A stretch of DNA of 64,000 bases from Sphingobium xenophagum NBRC 107872 (GTDB taxonomy: Bacteria > Pseudomonadota > Alphaproteobacteria > Sphingomonadales > Sphingomonadaceae), in contig NZ_BARE01000023.1 in NCBI RefSeq assembly GCF_000367345.1, positions 24,402 through 88,401 on the forward strand, in the 5' to 3' direction. Below are positions 39,170-49,203 of the stretch, in pieces. How positions within the stretch are numbered: position 1 is the first letter of the stretch; the number at the start of each line of letters is the position of its first letter. The notes under the pieces were generated by a model. It did no database searches and had not been told where the DNA came from. It saw only the letters and a program-made list of their open reading frames with translations. Both the position numbers and the translations under genes were made by a program.

Positions 39170-40690
39170 TTAGAAGAAGCCCAGCGCCTTGGGGCTGTAG
39201 CTGACCAGCAGATTCTTGGTCTGCTGATAATGGTCCAGCATCATCTTGTGGTTTTCGCGGCCGATGCCCGACTGTTTGAAGCCACCAAAGGCGGCATGGG
39301 CCGGATAGGCATGATAGCAGTTGGTCCACACCCGACCGGCCTGGATGCCGCGGCCCATGCGATAGGCGCGGCTTCCATCGCGCGTCCACACGCCTGCGCC
39401 CAGACCATAGAGCGTGTCGTTGGCGATGGCGAGCGCTTCGGCCTCATCCTTGAAGGTGGTGACGGCCAGAACCGGACCGAAAATCTCCTCCTGGAATATC
39501 CGCATCCTGTTATGCCCCTTCAACACCGTCGGGGTGACATAATAGCCTTCGCTCAGTTCGCCATCCAGCTGCGCACGCGCGCCGCCGGTCAGCAATTCTG
39601 CGCCTTCGGCCAGACCAATCTCGATATAGGAGAGGATCTTTTCCAGCTGGTCGTTCGACGCCTGCGCGCCGATCATGGTCGCCGGGTCGAGCGGGCTACC
39701 CTGCTTGATCGCCTTCACGCGCGCAATCGCGCGTTCGATGAACTTTTCGTAGATCGATTCCTGGATCAGTGCCCGGCTGGGGCAGGTGCACACTTCGCCC
39801 TGATTGAGGGCGAACATCGCAAAGCCTTCCAGGCACTTGTCGAAATAATCGTCGTCTGCATCCATCACGTCAGCAAAGAAGATGTTGGGCGACTTGCCGC
39901 CCAGTTCCAGCGTGACGGGAATCAGGTTTTCCGACGCATATTGCATGATCAGGCGGCCGGTCGTCGTTTCGCCGGTGAAGGCGATCTTGCTGATCCGCTT
40001 GTTGCTGGCCAGCGGCTTGCCCGCTTCGACGCCAAAGCCGTTGACGACGTTCAGCACGCCGGGCGGCAGCAGGTCGCCGATAATGTCCAGCAGCACCAGA
40101 ACCGACATCGGCGTCTGTTCGGCGGGCTTCAGCACGATGCAATTGCCTGCCGCCAGTGCCGGGGCCAGCTTCCACACCGCCATCAGGATCGGGAAGTTCC
40201 AGGGAATGATCTGGCCGACCACGCCCAGCGGCTCGTGGAAATGGTAGGCAATGGTGTCATGATCGATCTCGCTGATCGACCCTTCCTGGGCGCGAACGCA
40301 GCCTGCAAAGTAGCGGAAATGGTCGATGGCCAGCGGAATGTCGGCATGGGTCGTTTCGCGGATCGGCTTGCCATTGTCGATCGTCTCGGCCATCGCGATC
40401 AGGTCCAGATTGGCTTCCATCCGGTCGGCAATCTTGAGCAGGATGTTTGAGCGTTCCGTCGTGGAGGTCTTGCCCCAGGCATCCTTCGCCTTGTGCGCCG
40501 CGTCGAGCGCCAGCTCGATATCCTCGGCCGTTCCGCGCGCGATGGTCCCGACGACCTGGCCCGTCACGGGGGAAATATTTTCGAAATAGCCGCCCTTGAC
40601 CGGGGCGACCCACTGGCCGTCGATATAATTGTCATACTGGTTGCGGATCAGCGTCTTGCCGGTAAACCGCTCCATCGCCTGCTGCAGCAT
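39170..40690 (-). CDS. NAD-dependent aldehyde dehydrogenase (ExaC/AldB-like)
   Basis: 506-aa aldehyde dehydrogenase that would convert the aldehyde made by the quinoprotein alcohol dehydrogenase to the acid. Catalytic Cys in [15 protein letters not shown], general-base Glu in [11 protein letters not shown], and the NAD-binding [11 protein letters not shown]. The CTCPSR context is characteristic of ExaC/AcoD/AldB enzymes. Start at [26 protein letters not shown] copy of the cluster motif lies 60 bases upstream (40750). Confidence 0.94.
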   Translation of the reverse strand: MLQQAMERFTGKTLIRNQYDNYIDGQWVAPVKGGYFENISPVTGQVVGTIARGTAEDIELALDAAHKAKDAWGKTSTTERSNILLKIADRMEANLDLIAMAETIDNGKPIRETTHADIPLAIDHFRYFAGCVRAQEGSISEIDHDTIAYHFHEPLGVVGQIIPWNFPILMAVWKLAPALAAGNCIVLKPAEQTPMSVLVLLDIIGDLLPPGVLNVVNGFGVEAGKPLASNKRISKIAFTGETTTGRLIMQYASENLIPVTLELGGKSPNIFFADVMDADDDYFDKCLEGFAMFALNQGEVCTCPSRALIQESIYEKFIERAIARVKAIKQGSPLDPATMIGAQASNDQLEKILSYIEIGLAEGAELLTGGARAQLDGELSEGYYVTPTVLKGHNRMRIFQEEIFGPVLAVTTFKDEAEALAIANDTLYGLGAGVWTRDGSRAYRMGRGIQAGRVWTNCYHAYPAHAAFGGFKQSGIGRENHKMMLDHYQQTKNLLVSYSPKALGFF

Positions 40691-40749
40691 CGTCCTACTC
40701 CTGTCCTGTCGAAATTGGCTGAAAACATGGCGCGGCGACCTGTGCCGGG

Positions 40750-40766
40750 CCATTGCACCTTGGGTC
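40750..40766 (-). promoter_or_regulatory. Cluster motif upstream of aldehyde dehydrogenase
   Basis: On the minus strand GACCCAAGGTGCAATGG, 60 bases before the aldehyde dehydrogenase start, in the same orientation relative to the gene as the copies at 32587 and 46017. Its edge touches the stop codon of the pseudoazurin gene. Confidence 0.6.
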
Positions 40767-41209
40767 TATTTCACTTTTGCGAGCGCCGCCGTCATGCGCT
40801 TGGCGGCAAAGGGGGGCAGCTTGACCGCCTTGGCCGCTGCCAGGTCGGCGGCGGACACCTTGCCCACCTGGACCAGCGCGACCATGCCCATCGAATAATG
40901 GGGCATGCATTTTATGCCGTAGAGGCCGGGCTTGGCGACGGTCAGCACCATCTCCTTGTTCATCGCGCCCTTCACCGGGGTTACGCCCGCGGGCAGCATG
41001 TTCGCCATCGTTTCGGCATTGTGGCTGGCGTCGGTCGGCTTGAAATGGATGGTATCGCCCGGCGCAGCCTTCACGAAGGATGGTTCAAACACCATCGCCC
41101 CGTCCGCGCCCTGATTTTTCATATGGACCATAATATCCTTTGCCGCCGCGGGCAGCGGCGAAAGGAGCAGGGCAGCGGCAAGGCCAGCCGACAGGCGCAG
41201 ATGGATCAC
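40766..41209 (-). CDS. Pseudoazurin-type blue copper protein
   Basis: 147-aa exported cupredoxin (signal peptide LSAGLAAALLLSPLPAAA). Type 1 copper ligands: His in TDASHNAETM, then Cys, His and Met in GIKCMPHYSMGM. Probably a soluble electron carrier between the quinoprotein or its cytochrome and the terminal oxidase. GTG at 41209 follows GGAGAG with correct spacing; an ATG four codons upstream overlaps the ribosome site. Confidence 0.92.
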   Translation of the reverse strand: MIHLRLSAGLAAALLLSPLPAAAKDIMVHMKNQGADGAMVFEPSFVKAAPGDTIHFKPTDASHNAETMANMLPAGVTPVKGAMNKEMVLTVAKPGLYGIKCMPHYSMGMVALVQVGKVSAADLAAAKAVKLPPFAAKRMTAALAKVK

Positions 41210-41282
41210 ATCACTCTCCAAAGATGCACGCGGCTAATGGCCGCTAGATTGCGCCAAGAGTGCGACCGGAGCGCGCCTGCGC

Positions 41283-41299
41283 ACAATGGGTCTTTGGTC
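41283..41299 (-). promoter_or_regulatory. Weak cluster motif upstream of pseudoazurin
   Basis: The plus-strand stretch ACAATGGGTCTTTGGTC matches about 12 of 17 positions of the motif, 74 bases before the pseudoazurin start. Too degenerate to be sure. Confidence 0.3.
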
Positions 41300-41842
41300 C
41301 TATGTGGCCGTGCCGCCTTCGGGTCGGACTGGCGTGAGCGGCAGGCCAAGGTCGCGCCAGCCATCCGTTCCCTCCGCCAGCCACCAGACATTGGCAAAGC
41401 CCATCGATCGCAACCTTTTGGCAGCGTTCCAGCCCATCCAGCAGTCGGAGCGGCAGAACAGGATCAGCATCCTGCCGCGCGCGCGCCCCTTCAACCGGAC
41501 AACGCCCGTGGCAAAATCCCCGGCAATGGCGGGATCGGGCTGGCCACGCCCGGCATCGGGAAACCAGTGCGCGCCAGGGATGGAGTCATGCGATGACGCC
41601 AGCCGCCAGCGCCCGTCCAGTTCACGATGACCACCTTCGGCCGGCAGGACATCGATGAAGACGGCATCCCTGTCCGGCACAAGCTGCGCCGCTGCTGCGA
41701 GCGCGATTCGGCCGACGCCGGCGGGCGGCTGGCGCACTGGCGCGCGATAATGTGCGATGCGATAGCCCTCAGCGTCGAACAATGGCTCCTGCGCCAGCGC
41801 GGGCGACGCAACCAGCATCGCCGCCATGATGAAGCGCCGCAT
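41300..41842 (-). CDS. PQQ-associated CXXCW-motif rhodanese-like protein
   Basis: 180-aa exported protein (signal MRRFIMAAMLVASPALAQ) with a rhodanese-like fold. The motif LFCRSDCWMGWNAAKRLRSMG is the CXXCW signature of the PQQ-dependent catabolism-associated group, found only near quinoprotein systems. Activity is unknown; the CxxC pair suggests a redox role in the periplasm. Divergent from the SoxYZ-like gene. Confidence 0.9.
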   Translation of the reverse strand: MRRFIMAAMLVASPALAQEPLFDAEGYRIAHYRAPVRQPPAGVGRIALAAAAQLVPDRDAVFIDVLPAEGGHRELDGRWRLASSHDSIPGAHWFPDAGRGQPDPAIAGDFATGVVRLKGRARGRMLILFCRSDCWMGWNAAKRLRSMGFANVWWLAEGTDGWRDLGLPLTPVRPEGGTAT

Positions 41843-41861
41843 GATCCTCTCCCCGGCTTAT

Positions 41862-41878
41862 GACCCAAGGGCCAATGG
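41862..41878 (+). promoter_or_regulatory. Cluster motif between divergent genes
   Basis: GACCCAAGGGCCAATGG lies between the CXXCW gene (minus, 20 bases away) and the SoxYZ-like gene (plus, 47 bases away). A related half site, TATTAGACCCTGTCATA, occurs at 41896-41912. Confidence 0.6.
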
Positions 41879-41924
41879 TAGCGCGTCACGCCCTCTATTA
41901 GACCCTGTCATAAGGGAGAAGGAT

Positions 41925-42722
41925 ATGCGCAGGGCAAAGAGCCTATGGGTCGCGATCATGCTGACGCTGGCGCCGGCCGGTGCCGGGGCCGCTCCGCCTG
42001 CCGATCCGCTCGGCTCACCGATGTGGATAGCCCATGCGCGCACCCTGTTCGGTGATGATCCGGTGCGGTTCGACCCCCGAGTCCGTGTGTCCTTCCCGAT
42101 GATCGCGGAAAACCAGCGCGCCTTTCCGGTGGTCATTGATGCGCGCGGAATAGCGGGGGTCAGGCGCATGATCCTGCTCGCGGACCTCAACCCCATTCCG
42201 GTCGCGATCGACTATCGACCCCTCCATGCCGCGCCCTATGTCGCGACTCGGATCAAGCTGGATCAGCGCACTCCGGTACGCGGTGCGGTGCAACTGGACA
42301 GCGGGCAATGGCTGGTGTCGGGCGGGTGGGTCGATGCCGCAGGCGGCGGCTGTTCGGCGCCACCCGTCAGCCGGGTCAAGGGCGACTGGGCTGACCATCT
42401 GGGCGAGATACGTGGCGAAGTCTGGCCCATGGCGCAGGGCTATAATCGGGTGCGGCTGAGCTTCCGGCATCCGATGGACACCGGCCTTGTCGAAAATATC
42501 GCCACTTATCATCTGGAGGCGCTGGCGGTGACCGACGGGGAAGGGCGTGTGCTGGGCGACATGGATATATGGGCATCGGTGGCGGAAGACCCGGCGATCA
42601 CGCTCATGGTGGACGGCGGCCCGGATGCGGCGCTGCGGGTCGCGGCGCGTGATACCAACGGGCGCGACTATCGGGCCAACCTCATTCTGGCGCGTCAGTC
42701 GCCGATGCCGGGCGGACGATGA
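41925..42722 (+). CDS. Quinoprotein-associated SoxYZ-like carrier
   Basis: 265-aa exported protein (signal RRAKSLWVAIMLTLAPAGAGA). N-terminal SoxY-like part (DDPVRFDPRVRVSFPMIAENQRAFPVVIDAR) and C-terminal SoxZ-like part (RLSFRHPMDTGLVENIATYHLEALAVTDGEG). A single Cys in AAGGGCSAPPV sits where SoxY carries its substrate arm. The fused SoxYZ-like group accompanies quinoprotein dehydrogenases; its cargo is unknown. AAGGGAGAAGG precedes the ATG. It overlaps the metallohydrolase gene by ATGA. Confidence 0.88.
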   Translation: MRRAKSLWVAIMLTLAPAGAGAAPPADPLGSPMWIAHARTLFGDDPVRFDPRVRVSFPMIAENQRAFPVVIDARGIAGVRRMILLADLNPIPVAIDYRPLHAAPYVATRIKLDQRTPVRGAVQLDSGQWLVSGGWVDAAGGGCSAPPVSRVKGDWADHLGEIRGEVWPMAQGYNRVRLSFRHPMDTGLVENIATYHLEALAVTDGEGRVLGDMDIWASVAEDPAITLMVDGGPDAALRVAARDTNGRDYRANLILARQSPMPGGR

Positions 42723-43669
42723 AGCTGTCGCGACGCGCCATGCTGGGCGGGATAGCGGGTCTGGCGAAGATGCCCGCTCGTGCGGCCGACTATAGCATCA
42801 CGGCGGTGCCGGTCGGCGATGGCATCTGGATGGTGCGCGGCGCGGACGAGCCGATCGAAGAGCATAATGGCGGGGCCATCGCCAATATCGCCATCATCGC
42901 GACGCCCGCCGGGACGGTGCTATGGGAATGCGGCCCCTCGCTTCGCTATGGTCGCGCCCTGCGCCAGGTGGCCGAGCAATTGACGGGCCAGCGCATAATA
43001 CGGGTCTATGTCAGCCATCTCCATCCCGATCATGGCCTAGGGCTGGCCGCCTTCGATCCTGCCATCGTCGCCGCGCTGCCGGGCACGATCGCAGCGTTGG
43101 CGGCGCAGGGGCAGGGCTATGCCGATGGCATGTACAGGCTGCTGGGCGACTGGATGCGCGGCACGGACCTGATCCTGCCGGGCCGGACCATCATGGCGGC
43201 GCAGGAGGATTTTGGCGGGCGGGTGCTGCGCCTGCTTGCGCTTTCCGGCCATAGCAGTGCGGATCTGGCGCTGCTGGACGAACGAAGCGGCCTGCTGTTG
43301 GCGGGTGATCTGGTTTTTCATGATCGCGCGCCCAGCACCCCGACCGCCGATCTTGCGGCCTGGCGCGCCAGTCTGGACCAGCTGAAGGCCTTGCCCCATG
43401 GCGGCGTCCTGCCTGGCCATGGGCCGCTCGACCCGACAGGAACGGCGGCCATTGCCCAGACGCGTGACTGGATCGACTGGCTGGAAGGCGCACTGACGCA
43501 GGCGGTGCGCGATGGTCTCGACATGGTGGAGGCGGGCGACCTGCCGATCCCCGCCCGCTTTGCCCGGATGGCCGCCGCCCGCTACGAAGTGCAGCGCAGC
43601 GTGTCGCATCTCTATCCTGGCATCGAAGCGGCGTTGCTGCCGCGTATCGACGTCAAAAGCGCGCCCTGA
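42719..43669 (+). CDS. Quinoprotein relay system zinc metallohydrolase
   Basis: 316-aa metallo-beta-lactamase-fold protein with an N-terminal export signal (KLSRRAMLGGIAGLAK). Zinc ligands: VSHLHPDHGLG, LSGHSSADLALLD, LAGDLVFHDRAP and GVLPGHGP. Matches the group of metallohydrolases that co-occur with the SoxYZ-like carrier near quinoproteins. Substrate unknown. The 3' end overlaps the convergent TonB receptor gene by 17 bases. Confidence 0.87.
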   Translation: MKLSRRAMLGGIAGLAKMPARAADYSITAVPVGDGIWMVRGADEPIEEHNGGAIANIAIIATPAGTVLWECGPSLRYGRALRQVAEQLTGQRIIRVYVSHLHPDHGLGLAAFDPAIVAALPGTIAALAAQGQGYADGMYRLLGDWMRGTDLILPGRTIMAAQEDFGGRVLRLLALSGHSSADLALLDERSGLLLAGDLVFHDRAPSTPTADLAAWRASLDQLKALPHGGVLPGHGPLDPTGTAAIAQTRDWIDWLEGALTQAVRDGLDMVEAGDLPIPARFARMAAARYEVQRSVSHLYPGIEAALLPRIDVKSAP

Positions 43670-45962
43670 TCCCCACCTGCCAGCGGCGCGGCGCGCCCGG
43701 TCCATAGGCACGGGGATTGGATGCGCCCGGCGCTTCCTCCAGTTCGATCTCATCGACTTCGCTGAACGTGCCAAAGGTCGCGTAGCGCCTGCCCAGCGCG
43801 TTGCGCACCTCGCCAAACAGGCTGACGCCGCGCACCACATCCACGCTCGCGCGCAGATTGACGATGGCGTAGCCGCCCAGCCTGGGCGTATCATTCCCTT
43901 CGTCGCCGACCAGATATTGGCCCGATCGCGCGATCACATCGCCGCCGATGCTCCAGCCCTGTCCGGCATAGTCCAGGTTCAGCGTCGCGCTATGCCGGGC
44001 TATACCGGGCAGGCGATCCCCGCGCTCGACTGCGATCAGGCCGTCCTCGTCCGCTGTCGGATTGGCCGGGCTGGATAGGCTGAGCGGCGCGCGATAGGTG
44101 GCGTCGGTAAAGGCATAGCTGAGGCCCGCTTGCAGCCCGCCCCGCTGTACGCGGATCGTCGCTTCCACCCCCTGCCGCCTGGTGCTGCCAATATTGCGGA
44201 AATAGGCACGGCCCCGGATTTCCGATGCGACATATTGAATGTCGTTGCGATTGTCTGTCCGCCAGGCTGACAACAGCCAATCCACTGCAAAGCCGCCAAG
44301 CTGCGCCTTGCCCTTCGCACCCGCTTCCCAGCTTTTGGCGACCACCTGCTTCAACGGCGGATCGGCGATGAAGAAATTGGTCAGGCTGCATGGCGCATTT
44401 TCGTCGGCGCAGGACAGTTCGGCCGGAGTCGGCACGCGGTTGCTTTCCGCATAGCCCGCCCGCAGCGCCAAAGCGTCGGACAACTCATAGTCGAACTCGA
44501 TGCCGGGATTCAGCCGGGAAAAATGATGCCGGCCATTGAGCGCGGTGCCGATCTGGTCCTGCAACACCACCCGCGCCCAATTATATCGCAGTGCGATTTC
44601 GGCTGACAGGCGCGGGGTGATGGGTAACCGATCCTGGGCGAATACCCCCCAATAATCGGTATGGGCGACCAATCCCACCGGCGCGATGGCGCCATCTGGC
44701 TGGATGATGATCGGTCCCAGCCCTTCGACGCTTCGCTCCTCGGTCATCGCGCCGAGTTCGGTCGATGTGTCGAACCGGGTGCGGCTTGTGTCGTAACTCA
44801 GCCCCAGCGCCAGATGATTGTCCCCAGCGCCCAACGCCCGCTGGTCGATCAGCTGCACCAGCGCCCCCATCGCCCGCGTCGCGGTGCGCCCGCGATTGAG
44901 GACACCATAGCCTTCACCCCCCAGGCTATCGGCGATCGGATCGCCATTGGCATCCGTCAGGACCGCCTGTTCCTCCTCATCTTCGGTATCCCCCACCGTT
45001 TCCAGGCAGAGCAGGCCAGCCTCATCCTCTTCCTCGCAACCCTCGATATCGGCAGCGTCGCCATTGACGCTGCGCAGCGTCAGTTTTTGCGCATAGAGCG
45101 TCCCTTCGATCCGGGTCGTATCCGATAGCGCGACCCAGGGATGCAGGCTGACCCGGCCATAGCGGCTGGCGCTATTGTCGGGCCAGGTGAATACCGCACG
45201 CCGATCGACCGCAAGCAGTTCGACCGGCGAAACGCCATTGCCGGTCAGGTCGGTGTCCGCCCCTACCAGTTTGATGTGCAGGCCACCACCAGGCGTGTCG
45301 AAGCCCAGGTCGAGATAGCCATTATATAATGTCGAGGGCGAAAAGGCGCGCCAGCCATCATCCCGCGTGTATTGAAACGCCGCGAAGGCGCTGAAATCGC
45401 CCCGTGCCCCGCCCGCCGCGATGCTCGCTTCGGTCATGCCGAACCGGCCCTGGGAAACGCTGGCCTCCAGTCCGGGATCGCTCAGCCCTGTCTTGGTGTC
45501 GATCAGCAACGCCCCGCCCAGAGCGTTGAGGCCATAGACCGCGCTTTTGTCGAGCAGGCTGATCCGCGCAATGGCGGCTTCGGGCAACAGGTCGAACTGC
45601 ATGGTGTCGCCGAACGGCTGGTTGAAGCGCGCGCCGTCCAGATAGGTGGCGATCCCCTGCGCCTGTCCCTGAAGCGGCGAAGCGACAAAGCCGCGATAGA
45701 CCAGATTGGGTTGCCACGGGTTGTTTTGCGCGTCCTGCAAGGTGACACCGGCGAAGTTACGGACCAGCGCGCCCAGCAGATCGGGACTGCCGCCTTTGGC
45801 GATGTCGGCGGCGGACAACGAAAGGCCGTCGTCGCTGTCGATGCCGCCGCCCGGCGCCGTCACGATGATGGGCTGGCGACCGGCATCTGCCTCATCCGCC
45901 CGCGCGATGCCGCCGCACAGCGCCATCGCACTGGTTGCCAACAGCGCCGTCACACCCCTCAT
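43653..45962 (-). CDS. TonB-dependent outer membrane receptor
   Basis: 769-aa receptor: signal peptide, plug domain (LLGALVRNFAGVTLQDAQNNPWQPNLVYRGF, DNIxRI-like SAVYGLNALGGALLID) and a 22-strand barrel ending in the typical terminal Phe (WQVGIRARF). One predicted outer loop is strongly acidic with two Cys and the calcium-type pattern DANGDPIAD (bases about 44930-45060). A copy of the cluster motif lies 55 bases upstream, so the receptor probably belongs to the quinoprotein regulon and may import PQQ or a metal such as a lanthanide chelate (inference). GGAGG supports the ATG at 45962. Confidence 0.9.
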   Translation of the reverse strand: MRGVTALLATSAMALCGGIARADEADAGRQPIIVTAPGGGIDSDDGLSLSAADIAKGGSPDLLGALVRNFAGVTLQDAQNNPWQPNLVYRGFVASPLQGQAQGIATYLDGARFNQPFGDTMQFDLLPEAAIARISLLDKSAVYGLNALGGALLIDTKTGLSDPGLEASVSQGRFGMTEASIAAGGARGDFSAFAAFQYTRDDGWRAFSPSTLYNGYLDLGFDTPGGGLHIKLVGADTDLTGNGVSPVELLAVDRRAVFTWPDNSASRYGRVSLHPWVALSDTTRIEGTLYAQKLTLRSVNGDAADIEGCEEEDEAGLLCLETVGDTEDEEEQAVLTDANGDPIADSLGGEGYGVLNRGRTATRAMGALVQLIDQRALGAGDNHLALGLSYDTSRTRFDTSTELGAMTEERSVEGLGPIIIQPDGAIAPVGLVAHTDYWGVFAQDRLPITPRLSAEIALRYNWARVVLQDQIGTALNGRHHFSRLNPGIEFDYELSDALALRAGYAESNRVPTPAELSCADENAPCSLTNFFIADPPLKQVVAKSWEAGAKGKAQLGGFAVDWLLSAWRTDNRNDIQYVASEIRGRAYFRNIGSTRRQGVEATIRVQRGGLQAGLSYAFTDATYRAPLSLSSPANPTADEDGLIAVERGDRLPGIARHSATLNLDYAGQGWSIGGDVIARSGQYLVGDEGNDTPRLGGYAIVNLRASVDVVRGVSLFGEVRNALGRRYATFGTFSEVDEIELEEAPGASNPRAYGPGAPRRWQVGIRARF

Positions 45963-46016
45963 GCCATCCTCCATTATGTCTATGGGCGGAAGGCTAGGGG
46001 GACGGGGGACGGCGCT

Positions 46017-46033
46017 CCATTAGACCTTGGGTC
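46017..46033 (-). promoter_or_regulatory. Cluster motif upstream of TonB receptor
   Basis: On the minus strand GACCCAAGGTCTAATGG, 55 bases before the receptor start. With the two preceding bases it shares 17 identical bases with the copy before the alcohol dehydrogenase at 32587. Confidence 0.65.
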
Positions 46034-46042
46034 GGTCCATCG

Positions 46043-48250
46043 TCAGGTCATCTGCGCTTTCAACAGCTTGTCGATGGTCAGCGGATAGTCGCGCAACCGC
46101 AGGCCAGTGGCGTTATAGACTGCATTGGCAACCGCAGCGCCCGCGCCGCAAATGCCCAGCTCGCCCACGCCCTTGGCTTTCATCGGTGAACTTTTGTCGT
46201 CCAGTTCGTCGATGAACAGTACATCTTGTTCGGGTATGTCGGCATGAACCGGCACGGCATATTCGGCCATGTCATGATTGATGAACAGGCCAAAGCGGGT
46301 GTCGACCTCCAACGCCTCCATCAATGCCGCACCGGCGCCCATGGTCATCGCGCCGATCACCTGGCTGCGCGCGGATTTGGGATTGAGAATGCGCCCGGCC
46401 GCAAACGCCCCGCCCATGCGGCGGATGCGCACTTCGGCGGTGTCGATGTCCACCCCGACTTCGCAGAAATGCGCGCCGAACGTCGCCTGGGCATAGCGTT
46501 TGTCCAGATCGCCAAATTCGATACTGTCCTGCGCCCATAGACCCTCGCGACCGGCGAGCGCAGCCAGCGTTTGCGACTGATTGCCCAATTTCACCAGACC
46601 ATCTTCAAATTGCGCCTGGTCGGCCGGATAGCCCGCCTTTTCCGCAAGCTTTGCGCGCAGCGCCATGGCGGCGGCATAGACGCCGGCTGTAGAACTGTTC
46701 GCTCCCCATTGTCCGCCAGACCCGGCGGATGCGGGGAAGCGGCTGTCGCCCAGCCGCACAATGACGTCATCCAGCGATACGCCCAGCATTTCCGCCGCGG
46801 TCTGGCCGATGATGGTATAGCTGCCGGTGCCGATGTCCGTCATGTCGGTTTCGACTATGACCTTGCCGGTGCCGTCCACGCCGATCCGCGCGCCCGATTT
46901 GCCGACCATATTGTTACGGAATGCGGCGGCCACACCCATGCCGACCAGCCAGCGGCCATCGCGCACCTTGCCGGGCGTGGGATTGCGCTTGCTCCATCCA
47001 AACCGGTCAGCCCCGGTGCGCAAACATTCGACCAGCTTGCGGCTGGAAAAGGGGCGTTGCGGCCCCGCTTCGGGATCATATTGCACATCGTTGCGGATGC
47101 GCAGTTCGACCGGATCGACGCCGCATGCTTCCGCCAGTTCGTCCATCGCGATTTCCAGCGCCAGCAGACCAACGGCTTCGCCGGGCGCGCGCATCGCATT
47201 GCCTTCGGGCAGGTCGAGCGTGGCGAGGCGATGCGCGGTCAGGCGGTTCGCGCCACCATAGAGCAGTCGCGTCTGCATCGCCGCCGTCTCCGGGCCGCCG
47301 CCGGGCAGGTCGCCCGACCATACTTCATGGCCGATGGCATCGATCACCCCATTCTTGTCGGCGCCTATGCGGATGCGCTGGACCGTCGCGGGACGATGGG
47401 TGGTATTGTTGGGTATCTGGTTGCGGGCGATCATGACCTTGACCGGACGTCCGACTTCCCTGGCCCCCAATGCCGCGAGCAAAGCGTCGGCGCGCAGGAA
47501 CAGCTTGGCGCCAAACCCTCCGCCAATATAGGGCGAAACGAGACGGACATTGTCTTTGGGAATGCCCAGCGTCTTGGCGACTTCCCCCACGCTCCAGGCA
47601 ATCATCTGATTTGCCGTCCACAGCGTCAGCTTGTCGCCGTTCCACGCGGCGGTGGTCGCATGGGGTTCCATCATGGCATGGCTGTGGTCTGGTGTGGTGT
47701 AGCGCTGGTCGATCCTGACTGCTGCCTTGGCAAAGGCTCCCTCAAAATCGCCAACGGCGGTATCGGCGGCCCCGCCGAAGCCGCTGTCTGGCGGTTTGAC
47801 GGCATTGTCCAGTTCGGTGTTCAGATCGAACTTGCCATCCTGCGGCGCATAATCGATCCGCACCAGCTTGGCGGCTGCGCGCGCATTTTCAAATGTGTCA
47901 GCGATCACCAGCGCCACCGCCTGATCATAATGCATGATCGCCGGGCCGCCCAGCAGCGGAGCGGTATTATAATTTCCCTTGCCCAGCTTACCGGCATTGG
48001 CGTGGGTCACTATCCCCAGCACGCCGGGCGCTGCTTCAGCCGCGCGCAGGTCCATGGCCGCGATCCTTCCCTTGGCGATCGCGGACCCGACGATCCAGCC
48101 ATAGACGGCGTTGGGCGCAGCATCATGCCGTTCATAGGCATAGGGCGCACTGCCGGTCACCTTGGCAGGGCCGTCGATACGGTCCTGCGCGACGCCGACG
48201 ACACGGCCCTTGTCGATGGGGTTGGTGGTGGCGGGCGTATCGAATTTCAC
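46043..48250 (-). CDS. paoC: Molybdopterin-binding subunit of aldehyde oxidoreductase (PaoC-like)
   Basis: 735-aa xanthine dehydrogenase family large subunit. Seen: N-terminal aldehyde oxidase a/b hammerhead ([25 protein letters not shown]), [10 protein letters not shown], the Moco motifs [18 protein letters not shown] and the C-terminal active-site region [26 protein letters not shown] with the catalytic Glu. GTG 48250 overlaps the stop of the FAD subunit and has AGGAGG upstream. By analogy with E. coli PaoABC it oxidises a range of aldehydes in the periplasm. Confidence 0.9.
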   Translation of the reverse strand: MKFDTPATTNPIDKGRVVGVAQDRIDGPAKVTGSAPYAYERHDAAPNAVYGWIVGSAIAKGRIAAMDLRAAEAAPGVLGIVTHANAGKLGKGNYNTAPLLGGPAIMHYDQAVALVIADTFENARAAAKLVRIDYAPQDGKFDLNTELDNAVKPPDSGFGGAADTAVGDFEGAFAKAAVRIDQRYTTPDHSHAMMEPHATTAAWNGDKLTLWTANQMIAWSVGEVAKTLGIPKDNVRLVSPYIGGGFGAKLFLRADALLAALGAREVGRPVKVMIARNQIPNNTTHRPATVQRIRIGADKNGVIDAIGHEVWSGDLPGGGPETAAMQTRLLYGGANRLTAHRLATLDLPEGNAMRAPGEAVGLLALEIAMDELAEACGVDPVELRIRNDVQYDPEAGPQRPFSSRKLVECLRTGADRFGWSKRNPTPGKVRDGRWLVGMGVAAAFRNNMVGKSGARIGVDGTGKVIVETDMTDIGTGSYTIIGQTAAEMLGVSLDDVIVRLGDSRFPASAGSGGQWGANSSTAGVYAAAMALRAKLAEKAGYPADQAQFEDGLVKLGNQSQTLAALAGREGLWAQDSIEFGDLDKRYAQATFGAHFCEVGVDIDTAEVRIRRMGGAFAAGRILNPKSARSQVIGAMTMGAGAALMEALEVDTRFGLFINHDMAEYAVPVHADIPEQDVLFIDELDDKSSPMKAKGVGELGICGAGAAVANAVYNATGLRLRDYPLTIDKLLKAQMT

Positions 48251-49203
48251 GACCGGGCCTCCTTCTGCCGATAGAGCGACGCCAGCGTCCGTTCGACCAG
48301 CGTTTTCTTGAATGCATTGTGATAGGTCGTGCGCGCGCCGCTCAGTGCCGCTTCCGCCACCGCCTTCGCCCCGGATGAAGCGGCAGCGTCTGCCGCTGGC
48401 GTTCGCCATGGTTTTGCGCCGATGCCGCCAAAGGCGAAGCGGCCTCCGCCGTCCTTGCCGAACACAGCGGCGACCGACACCAGTGCAAAGGCGTAGGACG
48501 CCCGGTCGCGCACCTTGCGATAGACATGGGTGCCGCCGATTGGCTTGGGCAAGGTCACCGATGTGATGATCTCGCCATTCTTGAGCGCGGATTCGATATG
48601 GGGCGTGTCACCGGGCAGCGTGTGGAAATCGGCGATGGGTATGGCGCGCGCCACGCCGTCCGCCCCGACCGTCTCGACCTGCGCGTCGAGCAATCGCATC
48701 GCCACTGCCATGTCGCTGGGATGCTGGGCGATACAGGCGTCGCTTACCCCCAATATGGCGAGGCTACGGCTGATCCCGCCGATCGCGCCGCAACCGCTGC
48801 CGGGCTTGCGCTTGTTGCAAGGCATGTTGGTGTCGTAAAAATAAGGGCATCGGGTCCGCTGAAGCAGGTTGCCTGCCGTTGTCGCCTTGTTGCGCAATTG
48901 TCCCGAAGCGCCCGCCAGCAGCGCGCGGCTCAGCACGCCATAGTCGCGGCGCACCGTCTTGTCGGCCGCCAGGTCGGTATTGCGGACCAGCGCGCCGATG
49001 CGCAATCCACCCTCTGGCGTCGGTTCGATCCGGTCGAGGCCCAGATGATTGACGTCGATCAGGTGGGTCGGCGTTTCGATCTGGAGCTTCATCAGGTCGA
49101 GCAGATTGGTGCCGCCGGCAATGAAGCGCGCACCCTGCATCGCAGCTGCGGTCTTGGCGGCATCCGCAACGCTGGTCGCGCGGCTATAGGTAAAAGGCTT
49201 CAT
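48247..49203 (-). CDS. paoB: FAD-binding subunit of aldehyde oxidoreductase (PaoB-like)
   Basis: 318-aa FAD subunit ([26 protein letters not shown]). The extra Cys-rich segment [31 protein letters not shown] corresponds to the loop that holds a [4Fe-4S] cluster in E. coli PaoB and is absent from ordinary xanthine dehydrogenases. Coupled to both neighbours by 4-base overlaps. Confidence 0.9.
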   Translation of the reverse strand: MKPFTYSRATSVADAAKTAAAMQGARFIAGGTNLLDLMKLQIETPTHLIDVNHLGLDRIEPTPEGGLRIGALVRNTDLAADKTVRRDYGVLSRALLAGASGQLRNKATTAGNLLQRTRCPYFYDTNMPCNKRKPGSGCGAIGGISRSLAILGVSDACIAQHPSDMAVAMRLLDAQVETVGADGVARAIPIADFHTLPGDTPHIESALKNGEIITSVTLPKPIGGTHVYRKVRDRASYAFALVSVAAVFGKDGGGRFAFGGIGAKPWRTPAADAAASSGAKAVAEAALSGARTTYHNAFKKTLVERTLASLYRQKEARS

